A stretch of 47,779 nt of DNA from Planctomycetaceae bacterium (GTDB lineage Bacteria; Planctomycetota; Planctomycetia; Planctomycetales; Planctomycetaceae). The notes beneath the pieces are model-generated. The model saw only the letters and a program-made list of their open reading frames with translations, did not search any database and was not told where the DNA came from. This document shows positions 27,664 to 35,828 of the stretch, in pieces (the first letter of the stretch is position 1; the number at the start of each line of letters is the position of its first letter). Where the stretch lies: assembly GCA_020426505.1 (NCBI GenBank), contig JAGQPX010000154.1:1-47779 (forward strand), in the 5' to 3' direction. Both the position numbers and the translations under genes were made by a program.

Positions 27664-29475
27664 GTGAGTGCTTACCCATGGATGAAGCGGCACAAACGCT
27701 ACCTCAGTTTTCGGTACATCTTCCCGGAACTGGCTGCCGCCTGGATTATCTTCAAACGGTTCCTGCTGCGTGTCCTCTGGTTCTTCACGCATCCGGTTGA
27801 CGAGTTTCTCGATGATCTGCGTGATCTCTTGTTGTGGCCCTTTGCGGCGCTCAACACGCTCTGGCGATGGATGATCATCGGCATCCATAGTTTCTTCTCA
27901 GATCTTGTGAGGGGAATCGAGTCGGCGTTCGCGTGGATGGGAGGACTCCCCGTCTGGACAGGAGCAGCGGTCTCCGGCGTGATGGGCATTATCCTGACCA
28001 TTCTCCTGTTCCTGTTGCCCGCGATCGACTCCAGCGTCACTGCGAGTATCTCGGATGCGACTCAACCCAAAGTGACACCGATAACGCAAGCCGCTCAATT
28101 CGACATTTTTCAGGCGCCTCCTGCTGAGCCAAAGTTCGATCCGTTCGCCGCACCGCCGCAGAGTCACCCGGTCTTGCCGATCGGAAACTTCGGTCACTCG
28201 CAACCGAGTTTGCAGATGGAACTCGGTCGACTGGACCTGCCGCCCTGGTTGAAGTCGCGCGAACAGATGAGTGTTGTTTCCACTCCGAATCGTGTCGACC
28301 TGCAGGACCTGATGCAGCGGTTTCAGGTCGCTGTTCAATACGATCAATGGGCACAGCGGCGGTTTGATCGAGACCAGCGCACGCTGGCCTTCACCCCTTA
28401 CGCATCTCAACTTGGAGTGCGGACGACGAGTGCCGCTCCCGATTGGGTTCAGCCCGAGGCGAGCGTCGAGCCGCTGAACCACTATTCGACCGAGAGACAT
28501 CCCACGGTCGTTGTCGAGAAGACCGCTCCGCAGCACGCGTTGATCGGTCAACCCATGCAGTACCAGTTGAACGTGAAGAATGTCGGCAAGGAAGTCCTCG
28601 ACAGCGTGCGAGTCCGCGAGCAAATGTCGGACATCGAACGGGTCAGTAACACGAACCCGCCATCCAAGATCGTCGGCAACACGTTAGTCTGGGACCTCTC
28701 GGAGTTGCAGCCGGGCGAGAGCCGGCAGTTGCACATCGAACTGCAGCCGAACTCCGAGATCCAGCTTGCTCACAAGAGTGCTGTCCAGGTCACCACTCGC
28801 GTAGCAGCGGTGAGCGATGTGCGTCAGCCCCGACCCGAACCGCCACGCGATCCGGAGCCAACGCCTCCGCCAGCCGGACCCGCACCGGAACCGCCTGTTT
28901 CTGTTCTCCCCGAGTTCATCGACGACCCCGAGCCGGAGCCATTGCCGCAGCCCGAGGTCGAGCCGATGGAGTTCAACCCGTTTGACGATTTGCTTCCCGC
29001 TGAGGAGGAGCCGGCCACCGAGACTTTACCGCCATTCGAGTCTGAACCGGAGCGAACTGAGGAGTCAGCAGTGATTGAACAACCTCTGCGGCTTGAGATG
29101 TTCTCCCCCGAACTCGTCACCACAGGCGGCGACGTGCGAACGATCTTCGAGATCGAGAACCGAGGCGGCACCGACATCACCGACCTCGTGCTGGCGGTCG
29201 AGTTGACCGAGCAATTGGACCACAACAAAGGCCCCGCACTTGAGTTGAAGATTCCATGTATCGCCGCTGGAGACGTCTTTCGCACCCGGTTGACGACTGA
29301 GGCGGTCAAGGATGGAACAGCAACCCTCTCTTCCCGACTGACCAGCACCGCGACGGAGACCTTGAACGCACAGCGAAATGTCCGGATCAGTGACGAGGTG
29401 CAACCACCGTCCGACATCGTCTACGAATTGATGCCCCACTGCGTGCCAGCCCCCTGCGGACCCGCACCCTTTTAA
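27664..29475 (+). CDS. Membrane protein with DUF11 repeat-type domain
   Basis: A 603-residue protein beginning at GTG 27664 with GAGGAG seven bases upstream. The N-terminal 95 residues are aromatic and basic with membrane-surface character, followed by a clear membrane helix (about residues 100-122). A Pro-rich region and a DUF11 (TIGR01451-type) domain follow at about 280-375 (VVVEKTAPQHALIGQPMQYQ... NVGKEVLDSVRV... DLSELQPGESRQL). A long Pro/Glu linker (about 390-460) leads to a second, weaker domain of the same type (FEIENRGGTDITDLVL). Such domains are extracellular beta-sandwiches in planctomycete surface proteins. No catalytic motif seen. Stands alone. Confidence 0.85.
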   Translation: MSAYPWMKRHKRYLSFRYIFPELAAAWIIFKRFLLRVLWFFTHPVDEFLDDLRDLLLWPFAALNTLWRWMIIGIHSFFSDLVRGIESAFAWMGGLPVWTGAAVSGVMGIILTILLFLLPAIDSSVTASISDATQPKVTPITQAAQFDIFQAPPAEPKFDPFAAPPQSHPVLPIGNFGHSQPSLQMELGRLDLPPWLKSREQMSVVSTPNRVDLQDLMQRFQVAVQYDQWAQRRFDRDQRTLAFTPYASQLGVRTTSAAPDWVQPEASVEPLNHYSTERHPTVVVEKTAPQHALIGQPMQYQLNVKNVGKEVLDSVRVREQMSDIERVSNTNPPSKIVGNTLVWDLSELQPGESRQLHIELQPNSEIQLAHKSAVQVTTRVAAVSDVRQPRPEPPRDPEPTPPPAGPAPEPPVSVLPEFIDDPEPEPLPQPEVEPMEFNPFDDLLPAEEEPATETLPPFESEPERTEESAVIEQPLRLEMFSPELVTTGGDVRTIFEIENRGGTDITDLVLAVELTEQLDHNKGPALELKIPCIAAGDVFRTRLTTEAVKDGTATLSSRLTSTATETLNAQRNVRISDEVQPPSDIVYELMPHCVPAPCGPAPF

Positions 29476-29777
29476 CGAATCATCGCGCCGCGCGGCGATC
29501 CATTGAATTTGCGTTCGGTGGTCACAAGTGCAGTTCATTCGAATTTGAGGACAGACTCGCGAGGCGTCGATTGTGACACTGCGCTGCGACTGTCCGATCG
29601 AACGCGACCCGATTCTTTCCGGGCTTCCCTGAATTGACTGCGTTCACATATCCCGTCGTCCTTCTCACCGAATTCTCCAGCTGTGTACTCATTCTCACAT
29701 AGGTCGCTATCGTCAATCTCCGATAATCCTCACAGGAGCACAGCCTTGTCCGAATTTGAGTCTTGAGGAGTCGAAAC
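29476..29777. other. Intergenic region before thioredoxin-like gene
   Basis: 302 bases with no supported gene. It contains a perfect 12-bp GC palindrome (29486-29497), possibly part of the end of the previous transcript, and a 10-base direct repeat CGAATTTGAG at 29540-29549 and 29751-29760, the second next to the ribosome binding site. Confidence 0.4.
29765..29770 (+). promoter_or_regulatory. Ribosome binding site of the thioredoxin-like gene
   Basis: GAGGAG with a 7-base spacer to ATG 29778. It supports this start over the in-frame TTG at 29763. Confidence 0.7.
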
Positions 29778-30242
29778 ATGCGGCGGACCTTGGTGGGTTT
29801 GGCAATTCTGGGAATGTGCGTCACGAACATGAATCGGGAGGTTTGTGTCGCGGAGTCAAATGGACAATCTGCTCTGCAATGGCAGCCCGATTTGCAGTCT
29901 GCCTATGAAATCTCATCACGCGAGAACAAGCCGATGCTTCTGGTCTTCGGGGCCGAGTGGTGCGGCTGGTGCAAGAAGCTCGAGAAATCGACTCTCGAAA
30001 ACCCGCAGATGGCGAAGTACATCAACGAGACCTTCGTCCCGGTACATATTGATGTCGATGGCAACAAACGCATCGCAGAGATCCTGGAAGTCGAGTCTCT
30101 TCCCTGCACCATCGTGCTGAGCCCTCAGGCCGATCTGCTGGGACGTTTCGAGGGGTATGCCAAACCGGGGCCGATGTACAAGAAGCTCGCGGCTGCCAAG
30201 GAGTTGCAGAACCGAATTGCTCCCGCATCCGGATCACGATAG
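29778..30242 (+). CDS. Secreted thioredoxin-like protein
   Basis: A 154-residue thioredoxin-fold protein with a signal peptide (RRTLVGLAILGMCVTNMNRE, cleavage near CVAES). The redox motif is C62-G-W-C65-K-K, followed by LEKSTLENPQMAKYINETFV, with VESLPCTIVLSP containing the cis-Pro segment. The closest families are DUF255/thioredoxin_7-type periplasmic proteins (WCGWCKKLE). It probably reduces or isomerises disulfides outside the cytoplasm, or keeps cytochrome or lipoprotein cysteines reduced. No cytochrome biogenesis genes adjoin it. An extra Cys (near residue 112) precedes the cis-Pro segment. Confidence 0.88.
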   Translation: MRRTLVGLAILGMCVTNMNREVCVAESNGQSALQWQPDLQSAYEISSRENKPMLLVFGAEWCGWCKKLEKSTLENPQMAKYINETFVPVHIDVDGNKRIAEILEVESLPCTIVLSPQADLLGRFEGYAKPGPMYKKLAAAKELQNRIAPASGSR

Positions 30243-30397
30243 ACACGGCCGCGTGAGTTCAGATCAAGTATTCGATCCCCCGCCCGCGCCATGCTGGCGG
30301 GGTCATACGTTCGGCTCGACGTGCTGGTCGACGCCAGCGCATCGGTCTGCACAGAGAGCCTTGCAATGGCCATTCTCCGCCGCTAACTTCGCTCTCT

Positions 30398-31648
30398 ATG
30401 AGCACAAATCCCATTCCGTCAGGTCCGTCTGACGACGAACTCGAATTGCTGGCCGAGGACCTCCTCGGCATTGATCTTTCAGCCGATCAGGCCGACCTGG
30501 AGCCTTTTGAGGTCGAGGAATTCGATCTCGATGATGATCTCTTCGGAGAGGAAGTCCCCATCGCCGAGGAAGTGACATCCGTTGCGGATGAGCAACATGC
30601 AACGTCCCCTGCGCGCGTCGATTTGGACAGCGATGATGACGATTTTGGAGCGTCTCTGCTGGACGATGATGAAGACACAGTCCATTCCGCGATCGTCGCG
30701 ACGTTGGACGACGAAGAGGATGCACTCTTTGTGGACGTCGATGAGATCGACGAGGAGTCAGAGGGAGAACTGGACGAGGAGGACGAGCAGGAGGAGGCCT
30801 CCGATGACACATACTGGGATGCGCTCGAGGGATGGGAGTGGGATGATGAACCGCCGAAGAAATCCGCACCGGAAACTCGCACGTCGCACGCTTCCGCCGA
30901 GCGACGAACTCCGTCCGATGAGACGACACGTGCATCGCTGAACAAGACGGACGAGTTGCTCGAAGACGATGATTTCGGTGCGGGATTGGAAGGCGACACG
31001 TCCATCGTCGAAGCTGGCGCGTCATCCGATGCAACTCCTGACGATGGGGACGACGAGTCAGAGTCTCGGCCGCGCCGACGTCGCCGTCGGGGACGACGTC
31101 GACGGCCTAAGAAGGAAGCGACAACCGAATCAGTTGTGGATGATTCCGAAGCCGACGAATTCGATGAGGACGAGATCGAGTCGGACGACTTGGAGAGTCT
31201 TGGCGAGAGTGATTTGGCCGCGGACGATGATGATGGGTTCGGTGCCGGTCTCGACGTTGAAGCGAGCGGCGGAGAGAAGGGTCCGGAGAAAAAACGTCGT
31301 CGCTCGCGCGGTGGGAGAAGGCGCCGCGGTCGACGCTCAGCCGGCAGCGATTCGCAGGAAGCCGCCTCACAGGAACAGGGAGATGATGCACCAGCGTTGA
31401 AGTCGCAGTCCTCTGTAACGGATGAATCAGACTCGGATGACAATGCCGGTCGTTCAACGAGAGAGCCGAATCGCTATCACAACGTGCCGACATGGGAAGA
31501 GGCGATCAGTTATTTGACTCGTCCCAGTGGCGGTCGTCCTTCCGGTTCGAGCGAGTCCAAATCGGGAGGTCAACGCAGCAGCGGAGGGCGGGGACGTTCG
31601 CGTCGCGGTCGCCGCGGCGGTGGAAAGTCGAAGAGCAGCAACGACTGA
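30398..31648 (+). CDS. Acidic/arginine-rich low-complexity protein with repeated FGAGL motif
   Basis: A 416-residue, strongly charged, probably disordered protein I cannot place in a named family. Long Asp/Glu stretches carry repeated motifs: DDDDFGASL (about residue 85), EDDDFGAGL (about 190) and DDDGFGAGL (about 280). Three Arg-rich basic patches lie near residues 224-240, 298-315 and at the C-terminus (about 395-412). A conserved-looking NRYHNVPTWEEAISYL (358-373) precedes a Gly/Arg/Ser tail. The opposite charges suggest RNA binding or phase separation. I recall similar IPTWEEAI-type tails in other planctomycete proteins. Plausible start; ribosome binding site not obvious. Confidence 0.75.
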   Translation: MSTNPIPSGPSDDELELLAEDLLGIDLSADQADLEPFEVEEFDLDDDLFGEEVPIAEEVTSVADEQHATSPARVDLDSDDDDFGASLLDDDEDTVHSAIVATLDDEEDALFVDVDEIDEESEGELDEEDEQEEASDDTYWDALEGWEWDDEPPKKSAPETRTSHASAERRTPSDETTRASLNKTDELLEDDDFGAGLEGDTSIVEAGASSDATPDDGDDESESRPRRRRRRGRRRRPKKEATTESVVDDSEADEFDEDEIESDDLESLGESDLAADDDDGFGAGLDVEASGGEKGPEKKRRRSRGGRRRRGRRSAGSDSQEAASQEQGDDAPALKSQSSVTDESDSDDNAGRSTREPNRYHNVPTWEEAISYLTRPSGGRPSGSSESKSGGQRSSGGRGRSRRGRRGGGKSKSSND

Positions 31649-31701
31649 TCCGGCTGGCCGATATCCTCGCTTGCCGTACGCGTCCCAAGGCGTCCGTCTG
31701 C

Positions 31702-32226
31702 TCAGAAGGACCAGTCGGTGTACAGCTTTGACTGGAACTCCCGCCATTCGGCCCGGTGTTGGCGATCTTCCGATTGCTCGACAACTTCGCAGATCCACGC
31801 ATCCATTCGACGGAGACGGTCCGAGAGCAGGAGCACGAGGTTCGATGTGATCGTCAGCGATGCTGAGATGTCCGACTGCTTGAGTTGCTCAAACGACGCT
31901 GGCGTGAAGTGGATCGCCTCCACTTCGGAAAGTGCTCGCACGGTCGCGGAGTGCGGAGCTTCGTGCAGGAACGACATCTCTCCGAAGATTCCTCCCTGTT
32001 CGAGCACGGCAAGCTGCTGATCCGTCCCGTGGCCATTGGTGCGAACAACTTCACACTGACCTCGCAGAATCACCCACACGCTGCGGTAGACGCGTCCCTG
32101 AGTGAGGATGTCCTCGCCGGACGCAAACGTTTCCGACTCAACAAGGTCGAACAAACGCACGAGTTCCTGTTCGTTCAAACCGTTGAAGAGTGAGCAACAC
32201 TTCAGATCAGCGGCGGATTCTTGCAT
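31702..32226 (-). CDS. Cyclic-nucleotide-binding domain protein
   Basis: A 174-residue protein consisting mainly of a cyclic-nucleotide-binding (CAP effector) domain: LFNGLNEQELVRLFDLVE, then FASGEDILTQGRVYRSVWVI, then the phosphate-binding cassette GGIFGEMSFLHEAPHSATVRA, where FGEMSFL and the Arg after SAT bind the nucleotide. No DNA-binding domain follows; the C-terminus is helical and ends DWSF. It lies 52 bp downstream of gdh on the same strand and may be cotranscribed. It could control a partner protein by binding cAMP or c-di-GMP; the partner is unknown. Confidence 0.88.
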   Translation of the reverse strand: MQESAADLKCCSLFNGLNEQELVRLFDLVESETFASGEDILTQGRVYRSVWVILRGQCEVVRTNGHGTDQQLAVLEQGGIFGEMSFLHEAPHSATVRALSEVEAIHFTPASFEQLKQSDISASLTITSNLVLLLSDRLRRMDAWICEVVEQSEDRQHRAEWREFQSKLYTDWSF

Positions 32227-32278
32227 GGGATTCCGAGAGTCAATGAGGCTGGCGAGGCAGGTGAGTCAGGCGGGAGCG

Positions 32279-33508
32279 TCAGATTCCACCCAATACGGTA
32301 GCACGCCCGACACGTCCGATGCCGAGGATATAGGCGGCCACACGCAGAGAGATGTGTTTTTCCGAGGCGATGGTGACGACCTTCTCGAAGCTGTCGATCA
32401 TGATGCGGTCCAGTTCGTCACGGACTCGTTGCAAGTCCCAGCGGAAATGTTGACGGTTCTGCACCCATTCAAAGTAACTGACCGTCACACCACCTGCATT
32501 CGCGAGCACATCAGGCAGAACGACAATCTCTCTCTGGGCGAAGATCTCATCCGCCTCGGGCGTGGTCGGGTTGTTCGCAGCCTCGATCACAAACTTGGCC
32601 TTCACATCATGGGCGTTCTCGCCCGTGAGGACGCTGCCAATCGCAGCCGGAATAAGCACGTCGACATCAGCGGCGAGTAACTCAGCATTGTTCATCGGCT
32701 CGGTTTCCGGAAAGTCCTTGATCGATCCGTGCTCGGCCTGGTACTTCAGCACCTGCGGGATATCGAGCCCTTCCGGGTTGTAGATGCCTCCGGAGACATC
32801 GGAGACAGCGACGATGCTCGCGCCCATCTCGTGGAGAAACGAAGCTGCAAACGAACCGACATTGCCGAAACCCTGAATGGCGATGCGTGCCCCTTTCAGC
32901 GGAGACATGTGTCGATCAAGCACTGCTTTGGTCAGGATGGCGACACCCCGTCCGGTCGCTTCATTACGTCCGTCGGCACCATGCAGTTCAACGGGCTTGC
33001 CTGTCACACAGGCCGGGTTGTAACCGTGAAACTTCCCGTACTGATTCATGATCCACGCCATTTCCTGCGGCCCGGTCCCCATGTCTGGTGCGGGGATGTC
33101 CTTGTCCGGCCCGATCACATCGTGAATCTCATCGACGAACTTTCGGGTAACGCGTTCCAACTCGCCCGGCGTGAGTTCACGGGGGTTAATCGAGATGCCG
33201 CCCTTGGCACCGCCGTAGGGGATGTTGACGATGGCCGTCTTCCAGGTCATGAGTGTCGCCAGCGCGAGCACTTCGTCAGCGTCTACCTCGGGGTGAAACC
33301 GCAGCCCCCCCTTCATGGGACCGCGTGCACTGTCGTGTTGGATGCGGTAGCCAATGAATGTCTCGACCTGCCCATCGTCCATCTCCAACGCGACTTGCAC
33401 CTTGACCTCACGTTGGGGGGTCTTCAGGAGCTTTCGCATATTGGCGGAAATCCCCATCACGTCCGCCGCCTGATCGAAGTATCGCGTTGCCGTCTCGTAG
33501 GAACTCAT
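32279..33508 (-). CDS. gdhA: Glutamate/leucine/phenylalanine-type dehydrogenase
   Basis: A 409-residue dehydrogenase interconverting glutamate and 2-oxoglutarate plus ammonia, or acting on a related amino acid. The open frame extends back to 33784, but the family start is MSSYETATRYFDQAA at 33508; the extra 92 codons look like random sequence. Substrate lysines are K66 (GPMKGG), K90 (TWKTA) and catalytic K102 (GGAKGGI), followed by PAPDMGTG. The NAD(P) fold has GFGNVGSFAA. Closest to GDH of the bacterial short class. It follows the sugar-acid operon by 113 bp. Confidence 0.93.
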   Translation of the reverse strand: MSSYETATRYFDQAADVMGISANMRKLLKTPQREVKVQVALEMDDGQVETFIGYRIQHDSARGPMKGGLRFHPEVDADEVLALATLMTWKTAIVNIPYGGAKGGISINPRELTPGELERVTRKFVDEIHDVIGPDKDIPAPDMGTGPQEMAWIMNQYGKFHGYNPACVTGKPVELHGADGRNEATGRGVAILTKAVLDRHMSPLKGARIAIQGFGNVGSFAASFLHEMGASIVAVSDVSGGIYNPEGLDIPQVLKYQAEHGSIKDFPETEPMNNAELLAADVDVLIPAAIGSVLTGENAHDVKAKFVIEAANNPTTPEADEIFAQREIVVLPDVLANAGGVTVSYFEWVQNRQHFRWDLQRVRDELDRIMIDSFEKVVTIASEKHISLRVAAYILGIGRVGRATVLGGI

Positions 33509-33621
33509 TGAGGTCCGTGCTTTCTTCTGACGAATGACTTGGGAAGACGATGGGGGGATTCTGGAGAGAGTGGGAAGTTGCGTCAACACCGAGATTGGCG
33601 CGAACGTCATGTGCGGGCCAC

Positions 33622-34899
33622 TCACTGACTTGTCAGACGGTCGCGTGGGTTGACGAACACCCAGCAGACAGCCCCCGCAAAGTACACGCCTGCGAACACG
33701 AGCAGGACCAGATTCCAGTTGGCCGTCCAGTCGAACAACTTCCCAACGAGAATGGGACAACTCGCCGCTGCGAGGTTTCCACACATATTCATGAGGCCGA
33801 ACACTTGGGGGACGCGTTTGCCTCCGATGTCGATCGTCGCAGCCATTGCACAGGGACCAGCGACCGCTGCCAGCAGTCCGCCGATGGCCAGCAGCGTCAC
33901 CGCGGCAAACGTGCTCTCAACAAACCACGCGGCCAAAATCAGGAGAGCACACCCACCGAGCGCAGCAGCTCCGACACCGCTCCGACTGATGCGCAGACTC
34001 CCGGTCCGGTTCCAGATCAGGTCGGTGAGCTGTCCGCCGATCAATCCACCGATCAAGGTCCCCACGAGAACGATCGCACTCAGATAGCCCGACTCCGCAA
34101 TCGACACTCCTCGAGTTTCCTGGAGGAACGTCGGGAACCAACTTGCGAAGAACATGTAACCCGCTGCTCGACAGACCTGCTGTCCGCAGAGGAGCCACAT
34201 CTCCGGACTGCGAAAGATGACAGACAGTTCGGTCAGTTCGTCGGGCTCGGTCCTGCCATCCGACTCGTCCGAGGCATCTGCCGAATGAATGACGCGAAGC
34301 TCGGGCGCATTCACACGTGCCTCCTGCTCCGGTCGGTTACGGAAGCGGATGAGGAATCCAATCGCGAACAGAATGCTGGGGAGTGAGATCGTCACGAATG
34401 TACTTCTCCAGCCGAAGGATTCGATGAGCGGTCCCGCCAGGAGAAAGGCGAGGATCGCCCCGACCTGCATCCCTCCCGCGAGGACGCCACACGCCAACGA
34501 GCGACGAGCCAAAGGCATCCAGTGACCGATGGAGTTCAACGAGGCGGGAAAGATGCCCGCCTGTGCAACGCCCATCACCAATTGAGCGGTGATCAGTAAC
34601 CAGAATCCGGGCGCAAGACCGATCCCCAGACAGCCGGCGGACCATCCCAACGCGAAGAGTGTGAGTGCAACGCGAGTCCCGGCTCGTTCAGCTGCCCATC
34701 CGCTGGGAACCTGAAACAACGAGTAGGTCCAGAAGAACGCTCCCATGAACCAGCCGGATTGCTCCAGTGTCAAGCCGAGGTCTTCGCGGATGCTGCTCTC
34801 AGCGACACCCACCGAGTTTCGACACAGATAGGCCAGAGCCGCGGCGACAGTCAGCCAACTCAGGGTACGATAGCGGATTGTCGTCGGCTGTTCTGTCAT
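33622..34899 (-). CDS. MFS transporter, sugar-acid importer type
   Basis: A 425-residue major facilitator with about 12 helices. Its opening YLCRNSVGVAESSIREDLGLTLEQSGWFMGAFFWTYSLFQVPSGW is typical of the anion:cation symporter (ACS, hexuronate/galactonate) subfamily. A charged central loop (about residues 200-225) separates the halves. The ATG overlaps the TGA of the preceding aldolase gene by 4 bp, so it is coupled. Given a DgoD-like dehydratase and an aldolase in the same operon, a sugar acid such as galactonate or a relative is the likely cargo, but that is inference. Confidence 0.88.
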   Translation of the reverse strand: MTEQPTTIRYRTLSWLTVAAALAYLCRNSVGVAESSIREDLGLTLEQSGWFMGAFFWTYSLFQVPSGWAAERAGTRVALTLFALGWSAGCLGIGLAPGFWLLITAQLVMGVAQAGIFPASLNSIGHWMPLARRSLACGVLAGGMQVGAILAFLLAGPLIESFGWRSTFVTISLPSILFAIGFLIRFRNRPEQEARVNAPELRVIHSADASDESDGRTEPDELTELSVIFRSPEMWLLCGQQVCRAAGYMFFASWFPTFLQETRGVSIAESGYLSAIVLVGTLIGGLIGGQLTDLIWNRTGSLRISRSGVGAAALGGCALLILAAWFVESTFAAVTLLAIGGLLAAVAGPCAMAATIDIGGKRVPQVFGLMNMCGNLAAASCPILVGKLFDWTANWNLVLLVFAGVYFAGAVCWVFVNPRDRLTSQ

Positions 34900-35828
34900 G
34901 CACCCGTTGTTTCGAGGACAGCTTGCAAACGGGCAAACAGTCGATCAACCTCCGCAGCGGTCTCCGGGTCGAGCCTCCAGCCGACCGGTTGAATCTGTCT
35001 CGTGTTGGGGAAGATCCCACGCTTGTGCAACAGGTACTTCTCGATCGCCAAGAACCCATCGAGGCCCCCCTGAAGCTGCAACGCGACGAGTGCACAGATC
35101 GGCAGAGACAACTCATACGTCCGGTCTTCATCGCCCGCTGCGAGGGCTTTCCACAGAGCGACGATCCCGTCGAGCAGATCGGTGCCCGGCATGGTCCCCA
35201 CGATCCCGCGTCGATAGCAGTCCACGAGATTGATGCCCCCCGATCCCTCAAAGATGCGGGCCTGCCCATTTGTGGCGTCGCGAAGTTTGGACAGATTTGG
35301 CCCCAGCGGGCTCGCTTCCGGCTTGAACAGAATGCGGTTCGGTCCGAATCGCTCCAGCAGTTCGAGGTAGACACCCAGATCGATCGCCGCCCCGACGTAA
35401 CTCGATGCATCCTGCACGACGAGCGGTAACAAGATGGACTCGGCAATCGAGGCAAAGTAGTCCCGGGTCGCATGGCTGCCGAGAGCCGTCGCCACCGGAG
35501 GAATCGCCATCACGGCTGACGCTCCGATCGACTCCGCATGAGTTGCATAATCGATGGCCTCACGGGTGCTCTCGGCTCCGACGCTGATGACCTTGAACCC
35601 GCGATCTCCCACATGTCGGCAGACATGCTCTGCCAGTTCCTTCCGCCCCGCATGACCTAGACGCAGGCACTCGCTGACCATCGCGACGACCACGCCGTCG
35701 GCTCCCATTTGGAACGCCCAGTCGATCTCCGTATTCAGGGTATCGACATCGATCGCCCCATCGTCCGAGAAGGGCGTTTGCAGCACCGGGAGGATGCCGT
35801 GCAGTTGTGCGTCAGTCGGCGAGGACAT
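34896..35828 (-). CDS. DapA/NanA-family aldolase-like protein with altered active site
   Basis: A 310-residue TIM-barrel protein of the dihydrodipicolinate synthase/N-acetylneuraminate lyase family. The Schiff-base Lys is K169 in ILFKPE. The catalytic Tyr of the usual YN-x-P motif is missing: the matching strand reads VVQDASSYVG, with Gln-Asp in its place. GSGGINLVDCYRRGIVGTMPG follows as in the family. Its 5' end overlaps the ceramidase-like gene by 17 bp and its 3' end overlaps the MFS gene by 4 bp. In this operon it should cleave a 2-keto-3-deoxy sugar acid, the product of the dehydratase, but the changed residues leave the reaction open. Confidence 0.85.
   Translation of the reverse strand: MSSPTDAQLHGILPVLQTPFSDDGAIDVDTLNTEIDWAFQMGADGVVVAMVSECLRLGHAGRKELAEHVCRHVGDRGFKVISVGAESTREAIDYATHAESIGASAVMAIPPVATALGSHATRDYFASIAESILLPLVVQDASSYVGAAIDLGVYLELLERFGPNRILFKPEASPLGPNLSKLRDATNGQARIFEGSGGINLVDCYRRGIVGTMPGTDLLDGIVALWKALAAGDEDRTYELSLPICALVALQLQGGLDGFLAIEKYLLHKRGIFPNTRQIQPVGWRLDPETAAEVDRLFARLQAVLETTGA

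Noticed and set aside
30487..31443. 318-codon Ser-rich minus-strand open frame
   Set aside because: Mirror of the acidic protein: GAC/GAG codons read backwards give Ser-rich text.
32729..33511. 260-codon plus-strand open frame
   Set aside because: Antisense to gdhA, which has clear catalytic residues.
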